Source of the DNA: CAYPNF01 sp964411985 | GTDB taxonomy: Bacteria; Verrucomicrobiota; Verrucomicrobiia; Limisphaerales; J093 | Assembly: GCA_964411985.1 (NCBI GenBank) | Contig: CAYPNF010000047.1 | Coordinates: 1 to 64,000 of the forward strand | Reading direction: 5' to 3' | DNA: 64,000 bases | In this document: positions 17,429 to 27,028 of the stretch, in pieces | Position numbering within the stretch: the first letter of the stretch is position 1 | Layout of the letters: each line of letters begins with the position of its first letter | Position numbers and translations under genes: made by a program | Notes under the pieces: generated by a model | What the model saw: the letters and a program-made list of their open reading frames with translations, nothing else | The model's database searches: none | What the model was told of the DNA's origin: nothing

Positions 17429-19258
17429 ATGAAACTTCACTCCATCGACCTTTTCATCATCGGAGCCTACTTCCTGGCGACTCTCCTCATCGGTTTGTGG
17501 GTATCCCGTCGTGGAAGTAAGGACCTCGATTCCTATTTTCTCGGGGGCAAATCGCTTCGCTGGTACGTGTTGGGAATCTCCGATGCCTCGGGCATGTTCG
17601 ACATCAGCGGCACGATGTGGATGGTGTACATCCTCTTTGTCTACGGTTTGAAGAGCATCTGGCTGCCCTTTGTATGGCCGGTCTTCAACCAGATCTTCCT
17701 GATGATGTTCCTCAGCACCTGGCTGAGGAGGTCGAATGTGCTCACGGGAGCGGAATGGATCGCGACGCGTTTTGGGCGCGGCACCGGTGCGAACCTAGCG
17801 CACATAAGCGTGGTGGCCTTTGCCTTGGTCAATGTGGTGGCCATGTTGGCGTATGCTTTCAAAGGTATTGGCAAGTTCGCGGTGGTGATGCTCCCCTGGC
17901 GTTTCACGGGGGCCACAGAGGGACTGATGTCCGACGAGAATGTTTACGCCATCATCATCCTGATGCTGACCTCGCTGTATGCCATTAAGGGGGGAATGAT
18001 CAGCGTCGTCATCACCGAAGTGATGCAGTTCTCGATTCTCACCATTACCTCGATCACCATTGGCCTGATCGCCATTTTCAAGGTCTCTCCGGCCATGATC
18101 CAGAAAGCGGTCCCGGCTGGATGGGACAACCCGTTCTTTGGCTGGAAGCTCGGGTTGGACTGGACGGGCATCCTGGACAAGGTGAACGACGCCATCCGAC
18201 AGGACGGAAATGAACTTTTCATGATCATCTTCGGTCTTATGTTCTGCAAAGGAGTGCTTGCAAGTCTCGCGGGCCCTTCCCCCGGGTACGATATGCAGCG
18301 AATCCTCGCCACCCGGAGTCCCAGGGAGGCCTCGTTGATGAACGGCATGGTGAACGTCGTACTCTACTTCCCCCGCTACATGATGATTACCGGGTTGACC
18401 GTCATCGCTCTGGCTTTTTGCATGCCTCAGCTAAGCGCCATGGACAAACCCGATTTTGAGAAACTCCTGCCGATCGTGCTCACGCAGCACGTGCCCGCGG
18501 GAGTGGTTGGATTCCTGCTGGCGGGACTGCTGGCGGCGTTCATGTCCAACTTCGCCGCGACCATCAACGCTGCGCCAGCCTACATCGTCAACGACATCTA
18601 CAAGCGGTTCCTCAACCCCAACGCCTCGGCCAAAACCTATGTGCGGATGAGCCGGTTGGCCTCGGTTGCAGTGCTGGTGGTGGGAATTCTCTTCGGCCTC
18701 CTCACCAACCGGATCACCGATATCATGATGTGGATCGTGGGAGCGCTGTACAGCGGTTACGTGATGTCCAACCTCTTGAAATGGTATTGGTGGCGTTTCA
18801 ACGGGTACGGATTTTTCTGGGGTATGGTGGCTGGAATTGTCAGTGCCATGGTCGTCCCAGCCTTGCTAACGAAGATCTTGGGGCATTCCGTAAATCCTCT
18901 CTACACGTTCCCGATCATCTTTGGATTCTCTGTAGTAGGATGCATCGTGGGCACGCTGAAGACCAAGCCCGAGGAGGAGGAGATCCTGAAGTCCTTTTAT
19001 CGCACCGTCCGGCCTTGGGGTTGCTGGGGGCCTATCCGTGAGAAGGTGATGCGGGAGGATCCCTCGTTCGTGCCGAATGGCAACATGGGACGCGACGCCG
19101 CCAACGTGGTAGTGGGTATCGTTTGGCAGCTGTGCCTCACTGCACTGCCCATCTACATCGTGCTGCAACACTGGACCTGGGTGGGGGGCATCCTCCTCCT
19201 GCTCTTGGTTACCACCACCTTCATCAAGTTGAACTGGTACGACAAACTCGAAGCCTAG
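17429..19258 (+). CDS. Sodium:solute symporter family transporter
   Basis: A 609-residue integral membrane protein with more than ten hydrophobic segments. I chose the ATG at 17429 (MKLHSIDLFIIGAYFLATLLIG) over an upstream GTG because it gives the usual SSS-family start. Family features are SKDLDSYFLGGKSLRWYVLG after helix 1, a YAIKGGMISVVITEVMQF stretch and an AAFMSNFAATINAAPAYIVND segment. It should couple sodium entry to uptake of a sugar or other organic solute. The next gene, a secreted GH5-like enzyme, starts 27 nt later, so a carbohydrate product is the likely cargo (inference). Confidence 0.88.
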   Translation: MKLHSIDLFIIGAYFLATLLIGLWVSRRGSKDLDSYFLGGKSLRWYVLGISDASGMFDISGTMWMVYILFVYGLKSIWLPFVWPVFNQIFLMMFLSTWLRRSNVLTGAEWIATRFGRGTGANLAHISVVAFALVNVVAMLAYAFKGIGKFAVVMLPWRFTGATEGLMSDENVYAIIILMLTSLYAIKGGMISVVITEVMQFSILTITSITIGLIAIFKVSPAMIQKAVPAGWDNPFFGWKLGLDWTGILDKVNDAIRQDGNELFMIIFGLMFCKGVLASLAGPSPGYDMQRILATRSPREASLMNGMVNVVLYFPRYMMITGLTVIALAFCMPQLSAMDKPDFEKLLPIVLTQHVPAGVVGFLLAGLLAAFMSNFAATINAAPAYIVNDIYKRFLNPNASAKTYVRMSRLASVAVLVVGILFGLLTNRITDIMMWIVGALYSGYVMSNLLKWYWWRFNGYGFFWGMVAGIVSAMVVPALLTKILGHSVNPLYTFPIIFGFSVVGCIVGTLKTKPEEEEILKSFYRTVRPWGCWGPIREKVMREDPSFVPNGNMGRDAANVVVGIVWQLCLTALPIYIVLQHWTWVGGILLLLLVTTTFIKLNWYDKLEA

Positions 19259-19285
19259 TTCCAACTCCCAGCGACCGACGTATTC

Positions 19286-21139
19286 ATGAGCATCTCCCAA
19301 CTCCATCGTTTCGCCCTCGCTGCCTTGCTGGCCACACCGGCGCTCCTCGCGGGATCCTCACGGTTCACCGACTTCGTTAAGGTGCAGGGGGACCAGTTGA
19401 CCGAAGGAGGCCGTCCTTACCGCTTCATTTCCTTCAACATACCCAATCTGCACTACGTGGAGGACAACGTGGCCTTCACCACCGAGGTTCCCTGGCGCTG
19501 GCCCGACGCCTTCGAAATCAAAGACGCCCTCGAATCCGTGCGGCAAGCTGGCGGCACAGTGGTGCGCACCTACGTGTTGTCGGTAGTCAGACCGGGCGAC
19601 CCCGCGGGCAAACCCTGCCATGTTCATGCGCCGGGAGTCCTGGACGAAGAGGGCTTTCGCGCCTTGGACCAGGTGCTCAAGGTGGCCAACGAAACGGGGG
19701 TCAGGGTCATCATCCCGTTTGTGGATAATTGGGTCTGGTGGGGAGGAATCGCGGAATACGCCGGTTTCAGCGGCAAACCCAAAGAAGCCTTCTGGACGGA
19801 TCCCAAAGTCATCGCGGACTTCAAAAAGACCATCCAATTGGTCATCAACCGGACCAACACGCTGACCAGGGTTCTCTACCGCGATGACAAGGCCATCTTG
19901 TGCTGGGAGACTGGCAACGAACTGGAGTCTCCTGCCCCATGGACGCGAGAAATTGCCGACTATATCAAGAGCCTCGACTCCAACCACCTGGTGATGGACG
20001 GCTTTCACACCACCGAACTCCGCCCGGAATCCCTCGAGATTCCGTCCATCGACATCGTCACAACTCACCATTATCCAGGCACGAAGAAGTCGTTCGCTCA
20101 ACTGGTGCGCGAGAACTCGCAGAAGGCCATGGGCAGGAAGCCTTATGTAGTGGGCGAATTCGGATTCGTCGGTACCAAGGAGATGGTGGCCACCATGGAT
20201 GCCGTAGTGGAGACACGGACTGCGGGGGCTCTGGTCTGGAGTCTTCGGCCGCGGAACCGTGACGGGGGGTTTTATTGGCACTCTGAACCAGCGGGCGGCG
20301 ACAAGTACAAGGCTTTCCACTGGCCTGGCTTTCCAACGGGTGACGACTACGACGAAGCCGGATTCCTCAAAGCCCTCCAGGAACGCGCCTTTGCGATTCG
20401 CGGCCTGCCGGTCCCGCCTCTGCAGAAACCAGCTCCACCCCGGCTGCTGCCCATCAGTTCGCCCGGAGCCATTTCCTGGCAGGGTTCGGTCGGAGCGGCC
20501 GACTACCTCGTGGAGCGAGCTCCCAGAAAGGGAGGCCCGTGGAAGGCGGTCAAAGAAGGTATCGACGAGACTGTGGTGCAGTACCGTCCCTTGTTTTCTG
20601 ATTCCCAGGTCAGTCAGGGATCCTGGTACTACCGTGTGCGGGCGCGCAATGCGGCTGGCATGTCCAAGGCGTCCAATGTGGTGGGCCCGGTGGCTGTCAA
20701 GGCCGTGACGCTAGTCGATGAGATGGCGGATTTCTCCCTGGTTCGTGAGCATACAGGAGCGCTGGAATTTAAGACCCGCGACACGCGCAAAGCGAAGGAA
20801 GACATGCACCGGTTGGCGGGGCGCCAGGGAAGCAAGGTAGTCTACCGATCACCAGGGCCCATTCGCGCGTTTCGGCTCTATTCCTTCTTTGCCGGGCCAC
20901 TCTCTGATTTCCGTTTCTCCGTTTCAGCAGATGGGAATGACTACCGAGAGGTAAAAGCTCAGCGCCGAGGATACGGATCGGGTGCTGGTGATTATGGATA
21001 CTGGCAGCCGGTGCTGTTTCAAGGCGAAGCCACTGTGGAAACCGACCGCCATCTGAAGATCGAATGGGCCGGCGATGCCGAGGTATCCAGGGTGGAGATC
21101 GACTACGTACCAGGCCCAGCCCCGGGGGGTTCCCGCTGA
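19286..21139 (+). CDS. Secreted glycoside hydrolase, GH5-like (mannanase type)
   Basis: A 617-residue protein with a signal peptide (FALAALLATPALLAGSS). The TIM-barrel region (about 30-360) shows GGTVVRTYVLS, IIPFVDNWVWWGG, the putative acid/base glutamate in WETGNELE (E212) and the putative nucleophile in VVGEFGFVG (E291). This spacing suits clan GH-A, family 5, and NYWWGG-like features recall endo-mannanases. A fibronectin-like domain follows at about 375-480, then a C-terminal beta domain that may bind carbohydrate. It is paired with the symporter upstream. Its last 37 nt overlap the 3' end of the convergent kinase gene. The exact substrate is not readable. Confidence 0.8.
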   Translation: MSISQLHRFALAALLATPALLAGSSRFTDFVKVQGDQLTEGGRPYRFISFNIPNLHYVEDNVAFTTEVPWRWPDAFEIKDALESVRQAGGTVVRTYVLSVVRPGDPAGKPCHVHAPGVLDEEGFRALDQVLKVANETGVRVIIPFVDNWVWWGGIAEYAGFSGKPKEAFWTDPKVIADFKKTIQLVINRTNTLTRVLYRDDKAILCWETGNELESPAPWTREIADYIKSLDSNHLVMDGFHTTELRPESLEIPSIDIVTTHHYPGTKKSFAQLVRENSQKAMGRKPYVVGEFGFVGTKEMVATMDAVVETRTAGALVWSLRPRNRDGGFYWHSEPAGGDKYKAFHWPGFPTGDDYDEAGFLKALQERAFAIRGLPVPPLQKPAPPRLLPISSPGAISWQGSVGAADYLVERAPRKGGPWKAVKEGIDETVVQYRPLFSDSQVSQGSWYYRVRARNAAGMSKASNVVGPVAVKAVTLVDEMADFSLVREHTGALEFKTRDTRKAKEDMHRLAGRQGSKVVYRSPGPIRAFRLYSFFAGPLSDFRFSVSADGNDYREVKAQRRGYGSGAGDYGYWQPVLFQGEATVETDRHLKIEWAGDAEVSRVEIDYVPGPAPGGSR

Positions 21140-23277
21140 GCGTCCAAGACCTCTCGGATCTTCTGGGCGAGCTTGCTGGTGGAGAAAGGCTTCGAAAGAT
21201 AGCAGACTCCTTCTCCAATCACACCGCGGTGGGCAATGATATCCTCACTATAGCCCGAAATGAACAGGCAGCGAATCTCAGGCCGAAGGGCCTTCAGCTG
21301 CAATCCTAATTCCTGGCCATTCATTTCTGGCATAACGACATCTGTGACGAGGAGTGGGATGGGGCCCGAATAGGCCTGAGCCAGCCGCAGTGCTTCTTTG
21401 GGGGACGGGGTGGCGAGCACCGTGTAACCCAAACGTTGCAGGATCGTCTTGGCCAAGTGGAGTAACGACTCTTCATCCTCCACCAGCAGCAGAGTCTCGC
21501 GACCTCCCTTCGGTCTGTCCTCCAACAAACCTGGCTCGGGCTGCACCCCTTCTCCCTTGAACCGTGGCAAAAGAATGCGAAAGGTGCTTCCTTTGCCCAA
21601 CTCGCTCACCACATCGATGAATCCATTGTTCTGTTTGACGATTCCGTAAACGGTCGCCAACCCCAGGCCTGTGCCCTTGCCCAACCCCTTGGTGGTGAAG
21701 AAAGGCTCGAACACCTGGGCCTGAGTCCGCTGGTCCATGCCCGACCCGTTGTCCTTCACCAGCAACTCCACGTAATCACCCGGGACCACCTCGCGGTACT
21801 CGCCGGAGTCCGAAGCCCCCAATCGCGCATTCCGCGTCTGGATTGTAACCACGCCCATGCCTGCGATAGCGTCACGGGCGTTCACCGCCAGATTCGCAAG
21901 CATCTGATCGATTTGGGAAGGATCGATTTCCACCGTCCAGAGCTGAGGACCAGGGATCCAGACCAATTGGATGTCTTCACCGATCAGCGGCCTGAGCATC
22001 TTCAACATCCCTGCCACCGTCTCGTTCAAGTCCAGAACGCGCGGACTCACTGTCTGTTTACGCGCGAAGGCCAACAACTGTCGAGTCAAGGCGGCAGAGC
22101 GTTGGGCCGCTTTCTGGATCTCCAGCACGTTGTCATGCAGGGGCTTTCCAGGAACCAGTTCATCGAGAGTCATGTCCACATAGCCCAGGATGGTCTGCAG
22201 CATGTTATTGAAGTCATGGGCGATCCCTCCGGCCAAGTGGCCAATCGCGTCCATTTTCTGGCTCTGTCGCAACTGCTCCTCCAGACGCCGCTGGTCGCTC
22301 ACATCCCGAATGATCGTACAGTTCAACGCCGAAGCCTCATCCTGTCCCTCCGCGATCGAAGACTTCACCACCTGCCAGATCCGAGCCGGTCCCGTGCCCT
22401 CCAAGACGAACTCCCTCTCCAGTTTCCCTGACCCCGCCAGAACTTGGCGGTCCATCAACGCGAGATCCTCCACTACTCTTTCGGACAGGCTGCGTCGGAG
22501 CAATTCCTCCATGTTTTGGTTGATGCCCACTCTGCCGAAAAGGCGTTCGAATTCTGCGCTCTGCACCAGGATCCGCCCGGCCCGATCGCTGATAGCAATT
22601 GCCAGGGGGGCTTGGGTCAGGACTCCCTGCAACTGCCGATCAAGGGTCCGAACCGTCACGCCGAAGCTACGGCTCAAAAAGCCGACCACCCCCACTGCCA
22701 TCAGGGTCAGGGCCGCACCCAGCATGAGAAGAGCCAGTAGAGTCGATTTCTGTTCCCTGCGTGCCGACGCCACGTCAATCCCAACCCGAACCACCCCAAG
22801 CACGCCTGCATCAAAGCCACCCCGGAAAGGTAGCACCACCTCTTTAATCGTACCGTTGGTGCCCAACCTCTCGAAGACCAGCTCCCTTTGGGTTTCCAGG
22901 CTCTTCGCGATGTCCCGCAGACCTTCTGGCCCGACTTGCGTGTCGTTCTTCGCCGGGTCCGTGTGCGCCAAAATCTCGCCCTGCTTGGTTTCCACGGAAA
23001 TGTAGGCCAGCCCGCTCGTGCGCGCTGTTACCGCCTCCACCAGAATCCTTGCATGGTGTTTTCCAGAAAAACTGACACGGCTGATGGATTCACTGAGAAT
23101 CGAAGAGATGACACCTGCAAGCCGATCCTCTTCCCTGTCCTGCAGGCGGGCATAGAGAAGACTCGCCACAACGGAAGCGGTCAACACGAGCAGCAATAGC
23201 ACCCCGCTAAAGCTCAACGCCAACTTGCGGTCGAACCTCTCAGGGGGAGTCTCAGCCTTGCCCTCGTTCACTCTCAT
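21103..23277 (-). CDS. Hybrid sensor histidine kinase with C-terminal receiver
   Basis: A 724-residue protein. Two membrane helices (about 24-46 and 180-203) bracket a periplasmic sensor domain. A PAS-like domain follows (about 215-335), then HisKA with the phospho-acceptor H354 in AHDFNNML, a HATPase domain (NLAVNARDAI, DNGSGMD, GKGTGLGLATVYGIV) and a receiver domain with phospho-acceptor D646 in VTDVVMPEMNG. No DNA-binding output is present, so signal must leave by phosphotransfer to another protein. The start codon overlaps the stop of the binding-protein gene (ATGA), implying coupled synthesis and a shared sensing job. Confidence 0.9.
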   Translation of the reverse strand: MRVNEGKAETPPERFDRKLALSFSGVLLLLVLTASVVASLLYARLQDREEDRLAGVISSILSESISRVSFSGKHHARILVEAVTARTSGLAYISVETKQGEILAHTDPAKNDTQVGPEGLRDIAKSLETQRELVFERLGTNGTIKEVVLPFRGGFDAGVLGVVRVGIDVASARREQKSTLLALLMLGAALTLMAVGVVGFLSRSFGVTVRTLDRQLQGVLTQAPLAIAISDRAGRILVQSAEFERLFGRVGINQNMEELLRRSLSERVVEDLALMDRQVLAGSGKLEREFVLEGTGPARIWQVVKSSIAEGQDEASALNCTIIRDVSDQRRLEEQLRQSQKMDAIGHLAGGIAHDFNNMLQTILGYVDMTLDELVPGKPLHDNVLEIQKAAQRSAALTRQLLAFARKQTVSPRVLDLNETVAGMLKMLRPLIGEDIQLVWIPGPQLWTVEIDPSQIDQMLANLAVNARDAIAGMGVVTIQTRNARLGASDSGEYREVVPGDYVELLVKDNGSGMDQRTQAQVFEPFFTTKGLGKGTGLGLATVYGIVKQNNGFIDVVSELGKGSTFRILLPRFKGEGVQPEPGLLEDRPKGGRETLLLVEDEESLLHLAKTILQRLGYTVLATPSPKEALRLAQAYSGPIPLLVTDVVMPEMNGQELGLQLKALRPEIRCLFISGYSEDIIAHRGVIGEGVCYLSKPFSTSKLAQKIREVLDAQREPPGAGPGT

Positions 23278-24359
23278 GGACCCTTTGAGCCCGCCGAGGG
23301 CTTCACGGCTGCTCGAGATGGTTCTTTCAGCTCACCACGCCAGATGGGGGACTTGCTGGGCCATGGTTTGGGAAAATCGGCAGGCACAGGTCCACCCCAC
23401 CCAGGGTAGTGCTTCAACGTCTCCTTGGTGATCGGAAAGACCGCCACCAGCGCATGTTTGGAAAACTCAGAACCCACGAGGACTGCATAGGCAGCTTTCA
23501 TGGCTTCGGCACCAAGCGGGCCACAAAACTGCGCGGAATCCACCACCGTCAAGCGCCCGGCCCGAATGTTCTCCACGGATGCTGGATCACCATCCACGCT
23601 GGCGACCATGATCTCGGTTCTGCCAGCCCTGGCCAACCCATCCACCACCGCCAGACCTCCGCCATCATTCACCGTGAAAACAACATCAACGCTGTTGGTG
23701 GCAGGGAAGTCCTTGAGAATGCCCGCAACCGCCCTTACGCCCTCGTCTGGTTGGACGGCAGAATAGGTTTTCAGGATTCTGACACGCTGCTGCAGGGCAC
23801 TTAGCGCCTCCAAGAAACCGTTCACGCGCTCAACGGTGGATGAAACATGCGGATACTCCACCAGAATCAAACGAATTTCGTACGGATCAGGAAACTTCGA
23901 AGCAATGTACTCCCCATCCAGGTAGCCTGCTTGGTGGTTATCCGAAGTCCGATAGGCTGCCAAAACCCCTCCAGCAATATACTGGTCGTAGGCCACCACC
24001 GGAATCCCTTTCTGATTGGCGGCCCTGAGCGGGCCTGCAAGCGCAGCATTATCGGCAGGCTGCACTATGATCAGGTCGGGTTGAGAATCCACCATCTCTT
24101 TCATCTGCCGAATCTGATTCTGGATGCCAGCCTCTCCGTCCCCGGCAACCCGCTCCTCCAGCACCAGGCCTCGGCTAGTCGCAGATCGCGCCTCCTGGTT
24201 GATCCGTTTGGCCTCGGCCACAAGGCCATCCCTCATCGCCACCTGTCCAGGAATGTTGGTAGACCAAAGCAAAACCCCGACTCGGAAATCGGAGGCGGCC
24301 GCCGATGCCGAGAGGCACAGGACAAGAATCGAGGAACGACCAAGGTTGCAGACGAACAT
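23274..24359 (-). CDS. Sugar-type periplasmic substrate-binding protein
   Basis: A 361-residue protein with a signal peptide (SSILVLCLSASAAAS). It has the two-lobed type I binding-protein pattern of the RbsB class: FRVGVLLWSTNIPGQVAMRD, DLIIVQPADNAALAGPLRAA, GIPVVAYDQYI, DVVFTVNDGGGLAVVDGL, VASVDGDP. No ABC permease or ATPase gene is adjacent. Instead it overlaps the hybrid kinase gene by 4 nt, so it probably works as a periplasmic ligand receptor for that kinase, in the manner of LuxP-LuxQ or TorT-TorS. The ligand is unknown; a sugar released by the neighbouring GH5-like enzyme would be a natural guess. Confidence 0.85.
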   Translation of the reverse strand: MFVCNLGRSSILVLCLSASAAASDFRVGVLLWSTNIPGQVAMRDGLVAEAKRINQEARSATSRGLVLEERVAGDGEAGIQNQIRQMKEMVDSQPDLIIVQPADNAALAGPLRAANQKGIPVVAYDQYIAGGVLAAYRTSDNHQAGYLDGEYIASKFPDPYEIRLILVEYPHVSSTVERVNGFLEALSALQQRVRILKTYSAVQPDEGVRAVAGILKDFPATNSVDVVFTVNDGGGLAVVDGLARAGRTEIMVASVDGDPASVENIRAGRLTVVDSAQFCGPLGAEAMKAAYAVLVGSEFSKHALVAVFPITKETLKHYPGWGGPVPADFPKPWPSKSPIWRGELKEPSRAAVKPSAGSKGP

Positions 24360-24567
24360 AGGCCAGACCTTCTGCTTCCCAAAACCAGCAACGCCGATGG
24401 AAAGCTAACATTGGCCCGAACAAAGGGCAACGGGAATTGGGAATCAACAACCCTTTGTGGCTCCCACACCGCCATAACGAATCCGACCCACCCCGGTCTA
24501 AATCGCGTGGGAATCCGGGCTGGCGATGTGTCTGGCCAGGCTCTCTCTATTATTGTACCCATAGCTT

Positions 24568-25704
24568 ATGACCAAAAGCACTTGCGCCGCTTGCGGCCAG
24601 CATATCGAGGCCCCAGAGGAAATGTCCGGGCAGGAGGTGGTGTGTCCCTCCTGTGGCGCCCGGACCCAGCTGGGTCCCTCCGATGGACCCGCCATCCGCA
24701 TTCCCAGCTTTGCCTCGCAGGAACCCGCAAAGCGTGCCCCAAGCCAGTCCCCAGTGGCTTCCCTCGCCAACAGGATCGTCGCGAACATCGAGCGCGTTGT
24801 CGTGGGCAAACACGACGAAATCGTTCTCACCCTCATGGCCTTCCTGGCGGAAGGGCATGTGTTGCTGGAGGACGTGCCGGGGGTGGCCAAGACGATGCTG
24901 GCACGCGCGTTGTCACGCAGCATGGGATGCACCTTCAAGCGCATTCAATGCACGCCGGACCTGTTGCCTAACGACATCACCGGCAGTTCCATTTTCAACC
25001 CAAAAACGACCGAATTCGAGTTTCGGCCGGGTCCCCTGTTCGCCCAGATCGTCCTGGCGGATGAAATCAACCGTGCCACTCCGCGCGCCCAGGCGGCTCT
25101 CCTGGAAGCCATGGCGGAGCGAAAGGTCACTGCGGACGGCACAAATTATGACCTGGAACCACCTTTCCTGCTGATAGCCACCCAGAATCCCATCGATCAT
25201 GAAGGGACCTTTCCGTTGCCCGAGGCGCAGTTGGACCGGTTCCTGGTCAGGCTGAGCCTGGGCTATCCGCGATTCGAGGACGAGACCCGCATGCTGCGAT
25301 TGCTGCAACTTCAGCACCCGATCGACACGCTCCAGTCGGTCGTCTCGAGCGAGGAATGGCTCGGGTGTCAGAAGGCCGTACGCGAGGTCTATGTCGATCC
25401 CAAGATCTGCGACTACATCGTGGAGATCATGCAGGCCACGCGGGAACATCACGATCTGCTCCTGGGAGGCAGCCCGCGGGCGTCGATGGCCCTTTTCCAC
25501 TCGGCCCAGGCCTACGCCGCCATCCATGGATTTGACTTTGCGATGCCGGACGATGTGAAACAGATCGCACCGTACGTGCTGGGCCATCGCCTGATCATCA
25601 GGCCGGAGAGCCGGTTGCGAAAGAAAACGGTGGCAGGAATTCTCGACGAGATTCTGGACCGTGTGGCCGTGCCTCAGCTTCCCCCGGGAAACTACCCCCG
25701 ATGA
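24568..25704 (+). CDS. MoxR-family AAA+ ATPase with N-terminal zinc ribbon
   Basis: A 378-residue protein. Residues 1-35 form a zinc ribbon (CxxC at 6/9 and 26/29, with CAACGQ and CPSCGA). The AAA_3 ATPase domain follows: EGHVLLEDVPGVAKTMLARA as Walker A, VLADEINRATPRAQAALLEA as Walker B, and IATQNPIDHEGTFPLPEAQL as sensor region. A lid domain ends the protein. MoxR ATPases act as chaperones for maturation of protein complexes or von Willebrand proteins. It overlaps the DUF58 gene by ATGA at 25701-25704, and the DUF4129 gene follows, the classic MoxR-DUF58-DUF4129 operon. Confidence 0.92.
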   Translation: MTKSTCAACGQHIEAPEEMSGQEVVCPSCGARTQLGPSDGPAIRIPSFASQEPAKRAPSQSPVASLANRIVANIERVVVGKHDEIVLTLMAFLAEGHVLLEDVPGVAKTMLARALSRSMGCTFKRIQCTPDLLPNDITGSSIFNPKTTEFEFRPGPLFAQIVLADEINRATPRAQAALLEAMAERKVTADGTNYDLEPPFLLIATQNPIDHEGTFPLPEAQLDRFLVRLSLGYPRFEDETRMLRLLQLQHPIDTLQSVVSSEEWLGCQKAVREVYVDPKICDYIVEIMQATREHHDLLLGGSPRASMALFHSAQAYAAIHGFDFAMPDDVKQIAPYVLGHRLIIRPESRLRKKTVAGILDEILDRVAVPQLPPGNYPR

Positions 25705-27026
25705 AGTGGATCCTAGGAACGATCGTTTTGCTGCTGGCGGGAATGGTGCTCAAGCTCAGCCTGCTGGTCTATTCCATGTATGTATTGCTGGGCATCATGG
25801 GCTTAAGCCGGTTCTTTACTCGCGGGTGGATCACCGGATTAGAGGCAACGCGGCTCTGCGACAAAGCGATTGTGGAGATCGGAGACGAAGCGGAAGTCCA
25901 AGTGGTGATCCAAAACCGGTCCCGTCTGCGAATCCCCTGGCTCCTCATCGAGGATTCACTTCCACGTGCGGCGCTGGTACAGATCCCACTCAAACTGCAG
26001 GCGGAGGGATCACGGATCAGTCTGGTTCGGTTTGAGCCCAACCAAGAAGAGAGCCTCTCCTATCGCGTGAAATTCCTCGCACGCGGATACTACCAACTGG
26101 GCCCGCTGCTCATGGAAACAGGGGATCTATTTGGGCTGCATCGACGGTTCAGGGTGGCGGCGGATCCGAGTTTCGTCCTGGTCTTGCCCAAGGTACTTCC
26201 CCTCCAAGGGTATAATCTGGCTTCACGCCGACCGATCGGAGAAGTCCGGATCAGCCATCGGCTTTTCGAGGATCCCACCCGGATCGCAGCCGTGCGTCCC
26301 TACCTCCCGGGCGATCCGCTAAACCGGATTCACTGGCATGCAACCGCCCGCACGGGTCAGTTGCATAGCCGGGTATATGAGACCTCGTGTGTCGCGGGCG
26401 CCACCTTGCTTCTGGATTTTCACGAACGGAATCTCCAAGGGGATGAAGCAGGAGCACTCGCAGAGTTGGCGATCACCACCGCAGCATCGTTGGCCAACGC
26501 AGTGTATCTGATGGGGCAGCAGGTGGGTTTAATCAGCAACGGGCGCGACGCGGCCGACCGGATCCGGGAGGAAGGCTGGCGCGCGGATTTCACCACCCGA
26601 ACCATAGCAAGGGATCACGCAGGTGCGGCAGGCCGGAGCGACCGCCTGCGCCCGGTCATGGTACGGACCGGCAAGAGAGACGGTCAACTTGCCCAGATCC
26701 TCCATACACTGGCTCGGCTCGAGGCATCCGACGGGATGCTCTTTGCCCAGATGGTGGAGGAGACCGCACCAGAACTGCCGCGCGACGCCACCATGGTCGC
26801 CATCCTTACCGAGGTGACGCCAAGCATTGCAGTGGCACTGGGTGCGCTCGTTCGCGAGGGTTATGCGGTCACAGCCGTCGTTGTCAGCTGGGATATGACG
26901 GCTTCCCCAGACTGGGCGAGGCCTCCCGAATGGGCGGAACTCTTGCTGGCGGAACGGGTGGATTTCCGGTTGGTGAACAGCGAGGAGGCGTTGGTCAGCC
27001 TTTGTGCAAGCGCCTTGGTAAGATAG
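25701..27026 (+). CDS. DUF58 domain protein
   Basis: A 441-residue protein with hydrophobic segments at the N-terminus (WILGTIVLLLAGMVLKLSLLVYSMY). A beta-rich region follows and then the DUF58 signature RPYLPGDPLNRIHWHATART with a downstream vWA-like fold (ATLLLDFHE...). The start overlaps the stop of the MoxR gene. DUF58 proteins are thought to be MoxR client or partner proteins at the membrane; that role is from the family, not from the sequence. The DUF4129 gene begins 2 nt after its stop. Confidence 0.9.
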   Translation: MKWILGTIVLLLAGMVLKLSLLVYSMYVLLGIMGLSRFFTRGWITGLEATRLCDKAIVEIGDEAEVQVVIQNRSRLRIPWLLIEDSLPRAALVQIPLKLQAEGSRISLVRFEPNQEESLSYRVKFLARGYYQLGPLLMETGDLFGLHRRFRVAADPSFVLVLPKVLPLQGYNLASRRPIGEVRISHRLFEDPTRIAAVRPYLPGDPLNRIHWHATARTGQLHSRVYETSCVAGATLLLDFHERNLQGDEAGALAELAITTAASLANAVYLMGQQVGLISNGRDAADRIREEGWRADFTTRTIARDHAGAAGRSDRLRPVMVRTGKRDGQLAQILHTLARLEASDGMLFAQMVEETAPELPRDATMVAILTEVTPSIAVALGALVREGYAVTAVVVSWDMTASPDWARPPEWAELLLAERVDFRLVNSEEALVSLCASALVR

Positions 27027-27028
27027 CC

